NCBI GenBank assembly: GCA_029204225.1
Contig: CM055100.1
Location: 55,383,278 to 55,447,277 of the forward strand
Origin: Diphasiastrum complanatum
Lineage: Eukaryota; Streptophyta; Lycopodiopsida; Lycopodiales; Lycopodiaceae
Direction: 5' to 3'
DNA: 64,000 nt
The notes under the pieces were generated by a model, which saw nothing but the letters and a program-made list of their open reading frames with translations, had not been told where the DNA came from and did not search any database. Of this stretch, positions 1 to 13,246 are shown piece by piece. Position 1 is the stretch's first letter; every line of letters begins with the position of its first letter. A program made the position numbers and the translations under genes.

Positions 1-8
1 TTTAGGAC

Positions 9-49
9 AGGTCTTTTGGCCTTTTATTTATAGGTCTTTTGGCCTTTTA
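9..49. repeat. Short direct repeat, period 23 bp
   Basis: An 18-bp unit (AGGTCTTTTGGCCTTTTA) occurs at 9-26 and again at 32-49. No element boundary could be tied to it. Confidence 0.5.
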
Positions 50-99
50 ATACTGTAATAGTAGAAATCTAACCGTTTACGACGGTTGATATTCAAATA

Positions 100-560
100 G
101 ATGCTCTCTTTCCAGGCTCGAATAAATTATGTTTGTGAATATTTCGTGATAGTCTGTCTTTTCGTTTTAGCTTTGTGTTTCACGAAGTGTTCGCGACACT
201 TGTCTCTTTGCAACATTTTCGGCATTTGCGAATTGTTTGCGATAGATGACAATTTTTGAGCTTGAAGAAAGAGCTTGAAGAAAGAAGCTAGAATATTTCG
301 TGAACTGTTTGAGATAGTTTCGCGACAGGTGAGCCTGAAGAACAGTCCAGAAGATTTGGCGAATTGTTCACGACAATTTTGCGACATCTAATACTTGAAC
401 AAGAAACAGAAAAATTTTGCGATAAGATTCTGTTTGCGAATCTTTCGAGCTTCAACAAGAAAGCCACGAGCTTCCACTAGAAACTGTTCGCGAATCTTTC
501 GACTTGACTGCAAGACAAATTTCGTGAATCCTTCGCGAATCTTTTTGAGTTGGTCATGAA
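100..560. repeat. Degenerate TTCGCGAA-rich repeat tract
   Basis: The tract repeatedly shows variants of TTCGCGAATCTTTCGA, TTTGCGA and TTCGTGAA separated by 20-60 bases, with interspersed GAGCTTGAAGAA-like words. CpG is locally much denser than in the neighbouring AT-rich DNA. No intact reading frame explains it. It may be an internal part of an unrecognised element; similar GCG/CGAA wording recurs near 15.7-16.1 and 60.0-60.2 kb. Confidence 0.4.
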
Positions 561-1647
561 TAGATATGTTTCGAGTTTGAGTTCATTTCTTTTTCTCCTT
601 TGTCAAGTAAACTGCGCGCTTTGTTGGTTGAATCAAGATCTGTCTGATCAGTTGTTCTACACAAGAGATAATATCCTATATGGACTATAGGACAGTTAGA
701 TGATCAGTGGACCTCTAGAATATCAGATGAGGCGGTTAAGGATTTTCTGGAAAGAAAAGCTGATGGTATGGGACATTAGTAATTTTGGAAAGAAAATTCT
801 AGGACTGTAAAGATCTGATGATCAATGGTGTGTTTTAGTACCTAGTCATGATATGGAAAAAAGAAAACCATTGATCAAATGTGGGGTATTTTGAAAAAAT
901 TTGAGGTCTAATCTAGATCCCAATGTGGTATCTCATTATTTACAAAATCAGAGGCCCTCGAATCTATTTCTCGCTTTCTTAATTCATCCTTTATTTAGTA
1001 ATTTCTCGAATATAAGACATCAGACTAGTTTATATGATTCTTTCCAACATGAAGTTATTCTTCTGAAAGACTGTCATGTCATATAAATTATTACTTGTGT
1101 GAATTGACTTGGAATTTAGATCATTCTAAGGTTAAAGTGTTTCAATTTCTTAAACCTAGAATATCTCTTTGTGCTAAATGGATTTTGATGGAATGGTAGT
1201 TTTGTCACTCGGGTTGAAAATATTTGAAGGGGAAGTCATGTGTGTAATAGAGTGAATCCTTTAGTGGAATGCACTTATTACTGACTTTTCTTGGAATTGG
1301 ATATGTTCATATATCATCTTTCTAGTTAACTTTAATTGAAATTGATAATTTCTTTAAAAGGAGGGATGAAGTGATGGGATAAAATTCTATTTGAAAATCT
1401 GTGGGTTGCATAGTTTTCGGAACAAAACCAGCTGTGGTATAGAAATGAGATTTGGTCTGAAAGTAATTTCAGATAGATTCAAAGTAAGATACCTAATTGG
1501 AACTTTTCGAATAAGAGAAATTTTCTAGGGATTGTGTGGACAATCTGGATCTAGAACATGTTTGAAATTTGAATATTTATCTATAAGTAGTACAATAAAA
1601 GGTCAAAGGTTACTAATTCCATTTTGATTGGAATAGAAGTAAGTTTG
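561..1647. other. Unassigned AT-rich sequence
   Basis: No gene could be supported. A 61-codon open stretch at 901-1086 (+) runs into stops on both sides and matches no family I recognise. It could be retrotransposon debris upstream of the LTR that follows. Confidence 0.4.
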
Positions 1648-1986
1648 TGTTAGAATAAGTAAGCCCGAGTTTCTCTCATAGTTCATGACTTTCCATGTTC
1701 AGCAGTGATTTCGAGTTTTTACTGTCTTTGTGATAGTATGCATGTGTGCCAGTTTGATGGTACACGTAGTGTAAGTTGGGACACGCGTCCCGTAACAGGG
1801 ACCGAACTGTCATGCAACGGTACTCCACAAAAATTAGACTGTGTATATATATCTTTCAGTCTCTTTTGTAAATACAGTTTAGAAGTGTTCTCTTGGGTTG
1901 GTGTGTGATCTCTCTTTACTGCTTATCTGTTTGATGATAGATGGCTTGCAAATTAGCTAACTATATTGCCAGTAAGATCCTTGACA
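1648..1986 (+). repeat. Copia-type LTR (about 339 bp)
   Basis: The stretch begins TGTTAGAATAAG and ends in CA immediately before a primer-binding site, as expected of a 5' LTR. A TATA-like tract (TGTATATATATC) lies near 1841. The start word TGTTAGAAT and the leader downstream (TTCGAAGAACCGT) resemble those of the LTR at 29675, so the two probably belong to related families. No second copy was found downstream in the same orientation. The right edge is well supported by the primer site; the left edge is inferred from the TG start. Confidence 0.65.
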
Positions 1987-1997
1987 TGGTATCAGAG
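1987..1997 (+). other. Primer-binding site, initiator tRNA-Met type
   Basis: TGGTATCAGAG directly follows the LTR end CA. This is the usual minus-strand primer site of plant LTR retrotransposons, complementary to the 3' end of initiator tRNA-Met. It fixes the orientation of this element as +. Confidence 0.75.
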
Positions 1998-2342
1998 TTT
2001 GCGAGTGGAGTAGTTTGGTGTTAGCTGGAAGCCGAATTTTGGAAAAATTCGAAGAACCGTTTACGATTAGTCAAGCAAGCAATCCTTTGCAGAGCGGTTT
2101 GAAGAAATGGGTAGCAAGTAATAGGGTGACCTCAGAGCATGCTATTTGGTCAGCCATGAAGCACTAAGAGTGCAATTGTCCATCTTCTCAGCTATGGAAG
2201 TTTCCTCATCTAGGGTGTTAAGAGAGAAAGTTGTTGATTTCTCACAGTAGAAAACCAATTTTGGAGCTGTAAACTATTGACAGTGGGTGCCCTAGAGTTT
2301 TTAGGAAGATGCTAGAAGGTTATAACAAGCCATGGAGCAGGG
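1998..2342 (+). other. Copia leader remnant
   Basis: This is untranslated leader downstream of the primer site. It contains the phrase GAAAAATTCGAAGAACCGT, shared in looser form with the leader after the 29937 primer site. It ends where a Copia pol in the opposite orientation begins, so the two are parts of different insertions or of an inverted one. Confidence 0.45.
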
Positions 2343-4860
2343 ATTGAATTAAGTTGTGAAGATCAGGCAATTGCAGGTAGCCAAGGGTTTCAAGCTATAC
2401 ATGCTTGGATCTTTAGTGTGCATAAGAGAAGTGTCTTTAGACAAGATAAACACATCATCTACGTAAAGAGCTATGTGAACTGAATTGATGTCTATATGCT
2501 TCAAATAAACATTATAGTCAGCCGAATTGTTTGCAAATCCCAATTAAATGAGATAAGAGTTGATTCTATCAAACCATGCTCTTGCGGCCTGTTTCAGACC
2601 ATAGATTGCTTTGTGCAGCTTGCACACTTTGTGCTCTTGGCCTTTGAATTTGAATCCTTACGGTTGGAAGATATACAGCTCCTCTTCGACGTTGTCACTG
2701 AAAAATGTTGTCTTGACATCCATTTGGTGCATTTCAAGGTCTTTTGCGGCTGCTAACGCAATCAGAGTCCTGATTGACTGCATCTTGACAACATGACCGA
2801 AATTTTTTTGATAATCCACTCCTTGGACTTGAGTGAATCCTTTAGCCACTAGCTGTGCTTTTCATTTAGCATTGGAACTATCAGAATTGATCTTCTTCTT
2901 GAAGATCCACTTGTTGTCGATAACTCTCTTATGAGTGGGGAAGTTGACCAGTGTCCAGTTTTGGTTCGTCAAAAGTGAGTTGTACTCGCTTTCCATAGCT
3001 TCTTGCCTCTTTACAACATCATTAGAGTTGATTGCTTCGACTAGGCTCTTTGGTTCTTCTGATGAAGTCTAGAATGATTGAGGTGTGTATCTCTCAAGAA
3101 CTGTTCGAGTCCGTGAGGATCTTCGGACGTTTGGTTGACTAGGATGCGATGATGCTTCTTCTTGAATTTCTCCAAATCTGCTCGAGCTATCTTGGTCTGG
3201 TCTAGTCTGATGACAAGTATGGGCTTCTATAGCTGTAGCTGCAAGTTCTGTAGAAGGAACATCATCGTTGGAAGAATTCATGCTACATAAAATAGGATGA
3301 AATGACATAGCATCATTTATCGATGGTTGTTTAAAATTATAGTGTGTATGTTCTTGAAATATTATCTCCTTAAAGACAAATACTACATTGGTGGATGGAT
3401 CATAAACTTTATAAGCTTTATATTCATCTGGATAGCCAATGAAAATACATTTATTTGTCTTATGATCCAGCTTCTTCCTAAGCTATTTAGGAATGTGAAC
3501 AAAACATATACAACCAAAGATTTTTAAATGGCTGACACTATGCTTGTGTCCATGCCAAACTTCATAAGGAGTTTTGTTGTTGACGGCTTTGGTGCTAGAT
3601 CTATTTTGCAAGTAACAGCCTGTGGCAGTAGCTTCTGCCCAGAACTTCGCAGGTAGATGTGATTGATGTAGCATGGATAGGGTTGAGTTGAGAAGAGTTT
3701 GGTTCTTTCTTTCTGCAATCCCATTCTGTTGAGGTGAATAGGAAGTGGTGAACTGTCTTCTAATACCATGTTCAGCCATGTAGTCAGACATCTCGTTAGA
3801 GAGGTATTCGCCGCCACTATCAGTTCGGAGTGCTTTCACTTTTTGTAGACATTTGTGTCTCAGCCATGGCCTTGAATATCTTGAAGCATTCAAAGGTCTA
3901 TGATTTGTGCTTGATGAACATGACTGTAGACCATCTAGAATAATCATCTATGAAAGTGATAAAATAGATTGCATCTTCTAAGGACAGAGTTGGCATTGGA
4001 CCACAAAGATCACTATGAACAAGATCCAATACATGCTTGGTTTTGGTGGAATGTGATTTGGGAAACTTGCTTCTAGAGTGTTTGCCATAGACTCATGAGA
4101 AATGCTAGCTAATGCAACTGAATTAGAGAGTACGTAAAGATTTTCGACTCTGGTGCATGTAGTCAAAGTAATATCTTCCTCGGATATTATACACTACTCA
4201 GATGAGAAAGTAACAGTGTAGCCCTCGTTAGTTATTTTAGAGACTGATAACATGATCTTTGATAGCTGAGGAACGTGAAGGACATTGGGAACACAAATAG
4301 ATAGATCGTTGTTGAATGTGATCTTGATTGTTCCTTTGCCTTCAACGCGTATGGTGCTTGAATCTCCGAGGTAGATAAATTGATCTCTATTGTAAGCTGC
4401 ATATTGAGTATTTTTTGCGATAGGTCATGTGTTGGGTAGCGCCGCTGTTCAGGTACCAGCTATCATAGTCTTCATTGTTGCTGTTGTAAGCCATTAACAA
4501 GTGTGTATCTTGCTCCTTGAATTTTGCCTCATTGGAGGAGTCTGGCTGCTGCTGTTGTTACTTTTTTGTCTCATTGTAGATGCAGATGCAGAACTCCTTG
4601 ATGTCATGATTGGCTCTCTTGCAATATCTGCAGAAAAGCTTCTTGCGTAATCCACCATGCTCACCTTGAGTTTGAGGCTTCTGTTGTTGCTGCTGAACTT
4701 GATTCTTGCCCTTGGAATAGTCTTTCTTCTTGGTGTACAGGGCCATGGATTTGTCTTTGATGGACTTTGATAATGATGCGTTCAATTGTCGATGAAGTGA
4801 CCTATTAGACTTCAGTTGTAATTGTGGAGTCTGAAAGCCTCACTAAGAGTTCTGTTGGAA
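2343..4860 (-). pseudogene. Copia gag-pol remnant, 3'-truncated
   Basis: Read on the - strand from about 4860 to 2343 the element order is gag, protease, integrase, reverse transcriptase. A degenerate zinc-knuckle lies near 4560-4640. The protease site reads NSGATQHM near 4440-4470, with Asn where the catalytic Asp should be. The integrase core includes RTDSGGEYLS and SPQQNGIAERKNQ (3483-3947). The RT starts AKGFTQVQGVDY at 2849 and has the YVDD box at 2454-2465. RNase H and the 3' LTR are absent. Several frameshifts and stops separate the domains, so it cannot be translated as one protein. The order gag-PR-IN-RT identifies Ty1/Copia rather than Ty3. Confidence 0.85.
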
Positions 4861-5339
4861 CTCAGTTTGATTTTTATTTTTGTTATTCCTTTTCAATATT
4901 AAGGCAATACTGGTTGTCTGTTAATCAAATATCTATTGATAACTAGAATTTTATTATACATAAATAATCACAACAAGAGTATTAATCACCAATTTTCACT
5001 CATTTACCATCTCTAAGGGAACGATAATCTTATATATTTTATTAAATCTATGCAATTAAGGAGAACTCAGTTACGACACATGAGTTCATCTTTTGGCACT
5101 ATTGCCAGGGATGGTAAGTGCCAATTGAAAATTGAAGAAATATCTTGGAACAAGGTGACAATCTATTGAAGATAAATGCCAACTGTAGGAAGTAGTTCAA
5201 GCAGTTCAAGAGTTGAGCATTTGGAAAGGTATCGAAAGCTTCTTTTTTTTCAAAAGTCTTCAGCAAGCTTTTCAGCGCAACTCATCCCCTTTTGCTACTT
5301 ATCGGGAAGCGAAATAATATTTAGATAAGCTTCTTGACA
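4861..5339. other. Unassigned AT-rich spacer
   Basis: No coding or structural signal was seen. It separates the - strand Copia from the + strand gag remnant. Confidence 0.4.
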
Positions 5340-6880
5340 AACCTGAAAATTTTTCAAATCCTAATCCAGAACCTATTCCAGATTCTATTCAAGATCCTGA
5401 TCCAGAGACATATCCAAAACCTGATTTTGAACCTGAACCAAATATGGAAGGTCCACAAACAAGATTTACATCTATATCCAAGATAAAGTATGATTATTTT
5501 AAAGGTACGTCGTCAGATGATACAGATAGTTACCTATCATAATTTGAATCTATTGCCATATCTAACAATGAAGAAACTATTGTTGAAGCAAGTGCAGATA
5601 TGGTATAGCCAGATGGACAGAACTGTTATCAACAACTGGGACTAGCTTAAGGATGCATTTCTCAAGCAGTTCCGAGAAATTGGATATTCAACACGGGTGC
5701 TTGCCTGACTAAATTCTGTGCAGAAGAAAGAAAAGGAGTCTCTGCGCAGATATACCCACAAAGTTCAAAATCTTAATGGCAAGCTAGTTGGAGAGTATCC
5801 TATTGCAATGCAAATTGAATGGTATTTGGTAGGCCTACCTTCGAAGATGGACCGATATTGTCGACAAGGACTTTGTTCGATGTCATCGAGTTTGCAGACT
5901 GAAGATTCATCGAGTGAAGACACTGATTCATCTTCCGACTTTGACTCCAGTTCTGAATCTTCTTCCTCCAGTTCTGACTCTTCCAAAGATGCAAATATTA
6001 TTAAATGCGAGAAAATTAAGAAGAAGTCGAAGAGATTTGATAATGTTTAGAAAACTGATAAGAACATGAAGAAAGAAATTGTGAATCTTACTTCTCGAAT
6101 GCACAATCTTCAAGTGCAAATTTTTGAAGTAAAGGAAAAGAGAAGAAAGCTATCGAAGATGAATCCCAACTTATGGTGCACAAGATACAACACTTCAGGA
6201 CATTCATTGTCCACATAATCAAGTTGCTTATGTGAAATACAACACACCTGGAGAGATATTGTACCTGTGTGAAGCTGAAGGTGAAGAGTCCTGTTCTTAT
6301 ATACAAGGCAGTCAACCTCACATCCAACAATCAAAGCCGAAGTTTGCTCCAAAAAGATTTGTTCCTATGTAGACTGTGGCACCAATGTAGAAGGTTGTGC
6401 ATGCTAAACAAAATCCACAACCCAAGCAAGTTCGAAGCACGTGTTTTAATTGTGGTGTTGCAGGACATTATGCGCCTAACTATCCAAAACGACAAAGGCA
6501 AGTTGGCTATATGCCTCTATGTTTGAATTGCTCATTGGAAGGACATATCAACACTAAATGTCCAAAACCATTAAAACCACGAATTTTTGTCAAAATGGTT
6601 GAAGCACCTACAACACCTCCAAAGAAGGAGCCAACGAAATTGTCGAAGGATGATGTTGTACAATGAATCGAAACAACCGAACAACAAGCCTCGTTGTCAC
6701 TTGATTCGAGTGGGCCGAGTGATCTCGAGTGATGAAAGAAAATCTGGAAGTACCAAACTCAAAGAGTTGACAATTTCAAAGCCTCAACAAAGGCATGCAA
6801 AGAAAGAATCGAAACCTTCTAAGAATTCTCTTTTGAGTGCAATGACAGGTGTTTGTAGACTAGAATATCTTAGGTATTAA
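5340..6880 (+). pseudogene. Decayed Ty3-type gag with two zinc knuckles
   Basis: A Pro/Asp-rich lead (5350-5450) is followed by a gag-domain-like stretch: DYFKGTSSDDTDSYLS near 5490, then words such as WYSQMDRTVINNWD and LKDAFLKQFREIGYSTRVLA around 5600-5710. The following open part (5718-6050) has QKKEKESLRRYTHKVQNL, then a long Ser/Asp/Glu tract and a basic end. A later frame (6397-6666) carries two knuckles. The first reads C-x2-C-x4-H-x4-Y, with the last ligand lost. The second is an intact C-x2-C-x4-H-x4-C in LCLNCSLEGHINTKCPKP. In-frame stops near 5540, 5610, 5650 and 5708 and frame shifts show decay. Which Ty3-like lineage is uncertain; no pol follows. Confidence 0.7.
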
Positions 6881-8753
6881 GCTACAAAAGTGCTCGCCAA
6901 TACTATTCTGGATGACACCAGAGATTTTTTAGCACATCATGTACTGCATGTGATATGACAGTTTAATAAGTAGGCTTGATTAAGAGTGTTATGTTTGTAG
7001 ACAGTGCCTCCCTCATAAAACTTCCATTTTAGGACCATGAAAGTGATTTGCATGGAAGCATATCTTCTACCTTGGCCAATCTTGTTCGCCTCAAGTATTC
7101 ACATCTTGGAGATAACAGAGTTGGTGGAAATTTTTTTGCAAATCTTCTTAAACTAGACGAGGTCATTATATTGATTATGTGCAACATCTTGATAATAAAC
7201 ATGATTTTGGTGGAGCTAAGCAGAGCGAGTAGCTCAACATCAACAACAACATATAGCCACCCTTCAGGCATGACAAACGTATCAATCCGACCGCCAGCAC
7301 CCCCTCATGAAACAAACGGTATTGGAATAGGAACGCGGATCTCTCCTAGTCTTAGAGAGATCCCTCAAGGATTACGGCTACCAATTGGAGCGTAATGTCT
7401 CAAAGGAGCGAATAGAGAACCAGCAGGCCTAGACCAACTTTCAGACTCAACATGCATCCCTAGAAATGAAAGTCCAACAAGCAGACTAGCAGGTGCAGGC
7501 CATCCAAGAGTCGCAGCGACATAAGATAAATCACCGGCCGCCCAAAAGTTGTAGAGGAAACACGCCGAATATTATAAGGACCACTCTGGCCGCATGCTAC
7601 AAACTTACCAGGACTAGAGGAAGCTTCATTATGATGAGCTCCGCACTAAGGATATCAAGCTGGCAACCCTCCGTGCCACGCTCCAAGAAGATGAGCAAGT
7701 GCTCCGGGCAACAGAAGGCCAACTAAGAGTCCTCAAGAAGCAGTTCAATGTCATTCTAGAGTTCTCCGCTTCTCTAGACGATCATTTACCTTTTATTTTC
7801 CAATACGTGATTAGAGTAGCTTTTTATTATTTTTTTCTGCCTTTCCCGGCTTTCCCCCTCTCTAGTTCGGATCTCATTCACATTTATCAGATTGCATCAG
7901 AGGTCAATATTATTGTTTTTGTCGTCCTTACTGGCTTTATCCAAGTTAAGGATTACATCTATTTTTGTGATATTTTCAGAAGTCCTCCGCTCCGCTTTAT
8001 AGCCAGCCTTTGTCCCATCATTAATTTTTGCACGATCTCAATTCTTCTGATTGGAGCTAGATCATATGCATAAACCCCCCCTCTTTGTTCCACCTTCATT
8101 TAACCCTTCATCTTCACAACACCGACAGGTACGGTATGTGCCAGAGTACCAGCCAACGGGATCAGAGAAGCCTTCCGACACCCTTGTAGAGCATATTAAG
8201 CACTGCGACAAACTACCACCGCCGCACTTCCTGACGCCCTCTACCTCACTTATAGCGAGCTCAGAGCCGTATATTACGACTGCCACCAGTATCATCCAGC
8301 GACTCGCAAAAACCGCGACGCCAAAAATGCCAAGGGCAAATAGCTGGAAAAGGGTCAATATAAGGCAACTTTCTTTTTCGTAAAAAAAAAAAAAAAGAAG
8401 TAAAAAAAAAAACATATAGGGACTCACCCTTACCTCATTGTCTCCTCCTTATTTTTTTTTTATGTTTCTTATTTATTTTATTTTTATTTTTATTTTTAAA
8501 AAAAATTTCTCTACATATTCTTTGTACATATTTACACTTTTCTTTTTCTTATTCCCATGTACATATACTTCCGCCATTTTCCCCTTTGTAGCTCCACTTT
8601 ATTGTCCAAAATTTCCTCACTTTTCGCCACATATTTTTTTTCCTGTCTATAAGCCTTTTTACCCCTCTTCGTCCCAATTTCACATCCACGCATGCCAATT
8701 CCAACGACATATGCAGGTGCCAAGGGACTGTCACCGAAATTGCATTGGGGGCA
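6881..8753 (+). pseudogene. Coiled-coil coding debris, possible retroelement gag
   Basis: Three-frame reading gives Gln/Glu/Lys-rich segments (around 7400-7500 and 7640-7780) that look like broken coiled coil, and a Tyr-rich stretch near 8230-8320 (words such as LTYSELRAVYYDCHQYHP), ending in a Lys-rich, A-rich part at 8380-8410. No frame stays open for more than about 125 codons. The arrangement resembles the gag end of some plant LTR elements, and a putative LTR starts at the 3' end, but I did not recognise a diagnostic domain. Confidence 0.3.
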
Positions 8754-9470
8754 TGTTAGAAGATTCTGGTGAAGATTCTTCTAACAGAGGATTTTGGTAA
8801 AGATTCTTCTAACGGTGTTATCATGTCGCCGAACTACGCCAAGGAACGTTGACGAACAACCAAAGACGAGTTCCAAAATTCAGATTCACCGGGAAAGCCA
8901 ATATCAGAAGGTCAACAAGATTGCAGACCGACCGACGAGCGAAAACAAAGCCCAACGTCTCCCCAACAGATTTTATGACAACGAGAATAAAAACATGGCC
9001 GAGTCGGCATACAAATTAGATCTATCAGTAATATAATGTCAGACACCCTTAAATGGTGCACTGTACTCGTAAGCCAAAGTCAAGAGAAGTAGAGATGGAT
9101 CTAAAATTACCAATGGGCCAAAATAAGAAAGGACCCAAGTAGTTCTAAAATGCAATTTGGATTTTTAAAGTTTTATGATAGTCAAGTTATTATGGCACAT
9201 GGTATTTGGGTGAACCAAAAACCCTCACCCTAACTTTGTCTATAAGTAGGGATGTGACACCATTTTGTAATCACTTTTCATTTGCAAGAATAGAGATTGA
9301 GAGAAAGAGAGAAGTAAAGCCTCCTCCTCCTACCTTTTCTTTTATGTGAAGTCCTCCTTCTTTGTCATTGTATGTTTGCTTGTGGATTGATGAATGCTTG
9401 AATCTGTTTCCTAATCATGCTATCACAATAAAGAAGATCATTAGCACAAGCTTTCATCCTTATAATCCAC
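8754..9470 (+). repeat. Putative LTR, right edge uncertain
   Basis: A G-rich run (TTGCATTGGGGGCA) that could serve as polypurine tract precedes TGTTAGAAGATTC at 8754. Downstream at 9239 there is a TATA-like TCTATAAGTAGGG about 60 bases before a purine-rich transcribed-looking stretch (GAGATTGAGAGAAAGAGAG). The word GAAGATTCTTCTAAC occurs twice near the left edge (8776-8820). No matching second LTR or primer site was found, so it could be a solo or truncated LTR. Confidence 0.35.
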
Positions 9471-9801
9471 AAAAACACCCAATGGTAAAATAAGAGTTAG
9501 ATATCATTGTTGAGAGATCATTAAGATCCACTAGGTAGGTTTCATTAGAGGAGTTCTAAGTCCGAAAAAGACACTTTGTAAAGATACTTTTGATATTTTT
9601 TCTCAAATTTTGCTTACACATGGACCAATTAAAACACTCAAATTTGAAATCTACATGACGTAGCTCATTAGAATTGAAAAAGAGAGTTTTCTTAATAATG
9701 CTATAATTCGGCATCGGGGGCAGCCCGCAAGCATGAGCCCACAAGCATGACATGTTATTCATAGTATAATATGCAATTATCCTTAGAAATAGCATAACTT
9801 T

Positions 9802-10146
9802 TTAACTGTAGCTTTGATTGAGATGAAAACTATATTGTTGAAAAGCGCTCGACGAGAGCTTTCCAACGGTATCCTAGATGACCTACTTCCAAGCTACCAT
9901 TCAAAAGTTATGGCCAGTCAAAGTTTCAAGTCCAAATATCGCTCTTGTGCGTGGATAGAGCACCCTCTCACTAAGAGGGTACTCTATCCGCACACAAGAG
10001 AGATATTTGGACTTTAAGAAAGAAAAAAAACTTTGACCGGCCATAGCTTTTGAACGATGGCTTAGAAGTAGGTCATCTAGGATAGCATTGGCAAGCTCTC
10101 GTCGAGCGCTGTCCAACGGTACGATTTTCGTCTCAATCGGAGTTAA
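9802..10146. repeat. Large inverted repeat (foldback), about 345 bp
   Basis: The two halves are reverse complements with few mismatches. The left arm has AAGCGCTCGACGAGAGCTTTCC, TAGATGACCTACTTCC and GGCCAGTCAAAGTTT; the right arm has the complements in reverse order, and the centre near 9978 is GAGCACCCTCTCACTAAGAGGGTACTC. Arms extend outward to TAACTGTAGCTTTGATTGAGATG on the left and CTCAATCGGAGTTAA on the right. An A-rich run near 10019-10031 is the main asymmetry. As a consequence both strands encode similar short open frames, which are shadows of the palindrome. It could be a foldback/MITE-like element or a long-hairpin small-RNA locus. Confidence 0.85.
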
Positions 10147-11894
<1,748 letters not shown>

Positions 11895-12780
11895 TCATTT
11901 GACTTTCCATCTTAGGCTTCTAGGCCGTTTGGCCATGCCCATTTTCAAAAATCCAATACCTTGGTCAAAAAAATCCAAGAATTCTTGGACATAGATGTCC
12001 AATTCTTGATTTCTCATTGTGGTTAATAAAGCGAATATACATTTTGTCAATTGTAAAAAAAGCCTTATGGAATTCCGCCAGGAATTCAGCCCAGTCACAG
12101 CTTTTGGGTTGCATCCTCTACCACTAGAAGGGCTTACCCAAAGCAACAAAAAAAACTGACGAAAATTGCTTTTGCTATTCTGGGACGTTGTGCAAGCTAA
12201 AGTAGCTCGACCAATGATTTATCCAGTCATTGACAACTTCGGGGCTTTTAATCGCTGGAAATTTTTTTGGTTGTTAGCCCAAGCTGTATTCTTAATGGCT
12301 AATTATTGAATAGATTCTGCATTCGGTTTTTTCTATTTATTGCCTAAATGAAATTCCAGCACATCGTGGTCCAAAATTTGCAACCATACGGTCATTCATT
12401 GTAAATTTTCGACATTTATACAGCGAATCCAAAAAAACCCAGGTCAATTGACTTATCAGAAACCAAATAAAAAATAACTTAGTTAGGCCATTAACTAGTC
12501 TATTTACCTCTTGTATATCTAGAGCCCTAGATTGCATGATGTACCACTCTAAGAAGTCCTGTATATTGTGGATTGAATAGTCAGGGGTGGTGGGAGGAGA
12601 AGAAAGCTGGGCAGATTGGAGTGATGGTCCAACCACAGGATGAGAGATATGAGGGGGGGATGGTGACTGGCTAGAGCTGAGTACTACCCTTTGTCTGGCA
12701 GGCCTGGTGGGCTTGGTCTGCTTTCTCTTTCTTCATTGAGGAATTGGACCTCTCTTTGTAGGTGGTGGCGTAGAGGTGAA
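11895..12780 (-). pseudogene. Possible Ty3-type gag remnant
   Basis: Read on the - strand, fragments at 12337-12636 and 11895-12149 in different frames resemble the gag layout of plant Ty3 elements: a Pro/Ser-rich N-terminal part, an acidic helical middle, then DWINHWSSYFSLHNVPE-like and SCDWAEFLAEFHKAFF-like words around 12060-12240. The pieces are joined only by frameshifts. No zinc knuckle or pol is attached. The assignment rests on pattern resemblance alone. Confidence 0.3.
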
Positions 12781-13246
12781 GCCACTCTTAAAAACTTGAT
12801 CGTATGTACTCCTCAGCCTCATGACAAGATGCGTGTCTTGAGGCATGAGGGTAACTCCCTTGGAGGGAAGTTTTTCCCAAACTATACAAGGATTTTTATG
12901 ACAGCTTGCAACATGGTACCCTTTTGATGGATGGCCTAAGATTTGTGCATTTCACATATTTGACTCATGCTCAGCCTAGTGCCAAGCAAAGACATGATCA
13001 TAAGTTTACCAAACTTATCGATCTGTTTTAACGTGTTATACCCTGTGAGGACACAGTCATGTATGTCGCTTCGTTCATGAGGGTATGGCCTTTGTGTTAT
13101 TCATATCTGCTCTTATCTCTGATGAGGCAGAACCTTTTGAGTCGCCCATGATGGTTTGCCTGCCCCTACCACTCTTGTAGCTTCAGAGGTTTCTACTACT
13201 GATGAGGTTTTAGGAGATGTAGAGGAGGCTAGGCAAGCACAGTAGT
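12781..13246. other. Unassigned sequence
   Basis: No supported feature. The sequence is somewhat richer in GC than its surroundings and leads into the acidic open frame at 13247. Confidence 0.3.

Noticed and set aside
8062-8427. 121-codon frame on -
   Set aside because: It depends on a poly-T/poly-A run for its Phe-rich end and overlaps better coding-like text on +.
9814-10116. Two similar short proteins on opposite strands
   Set aside because: They are the two arms of the inverted repeat read from either side, not genes.
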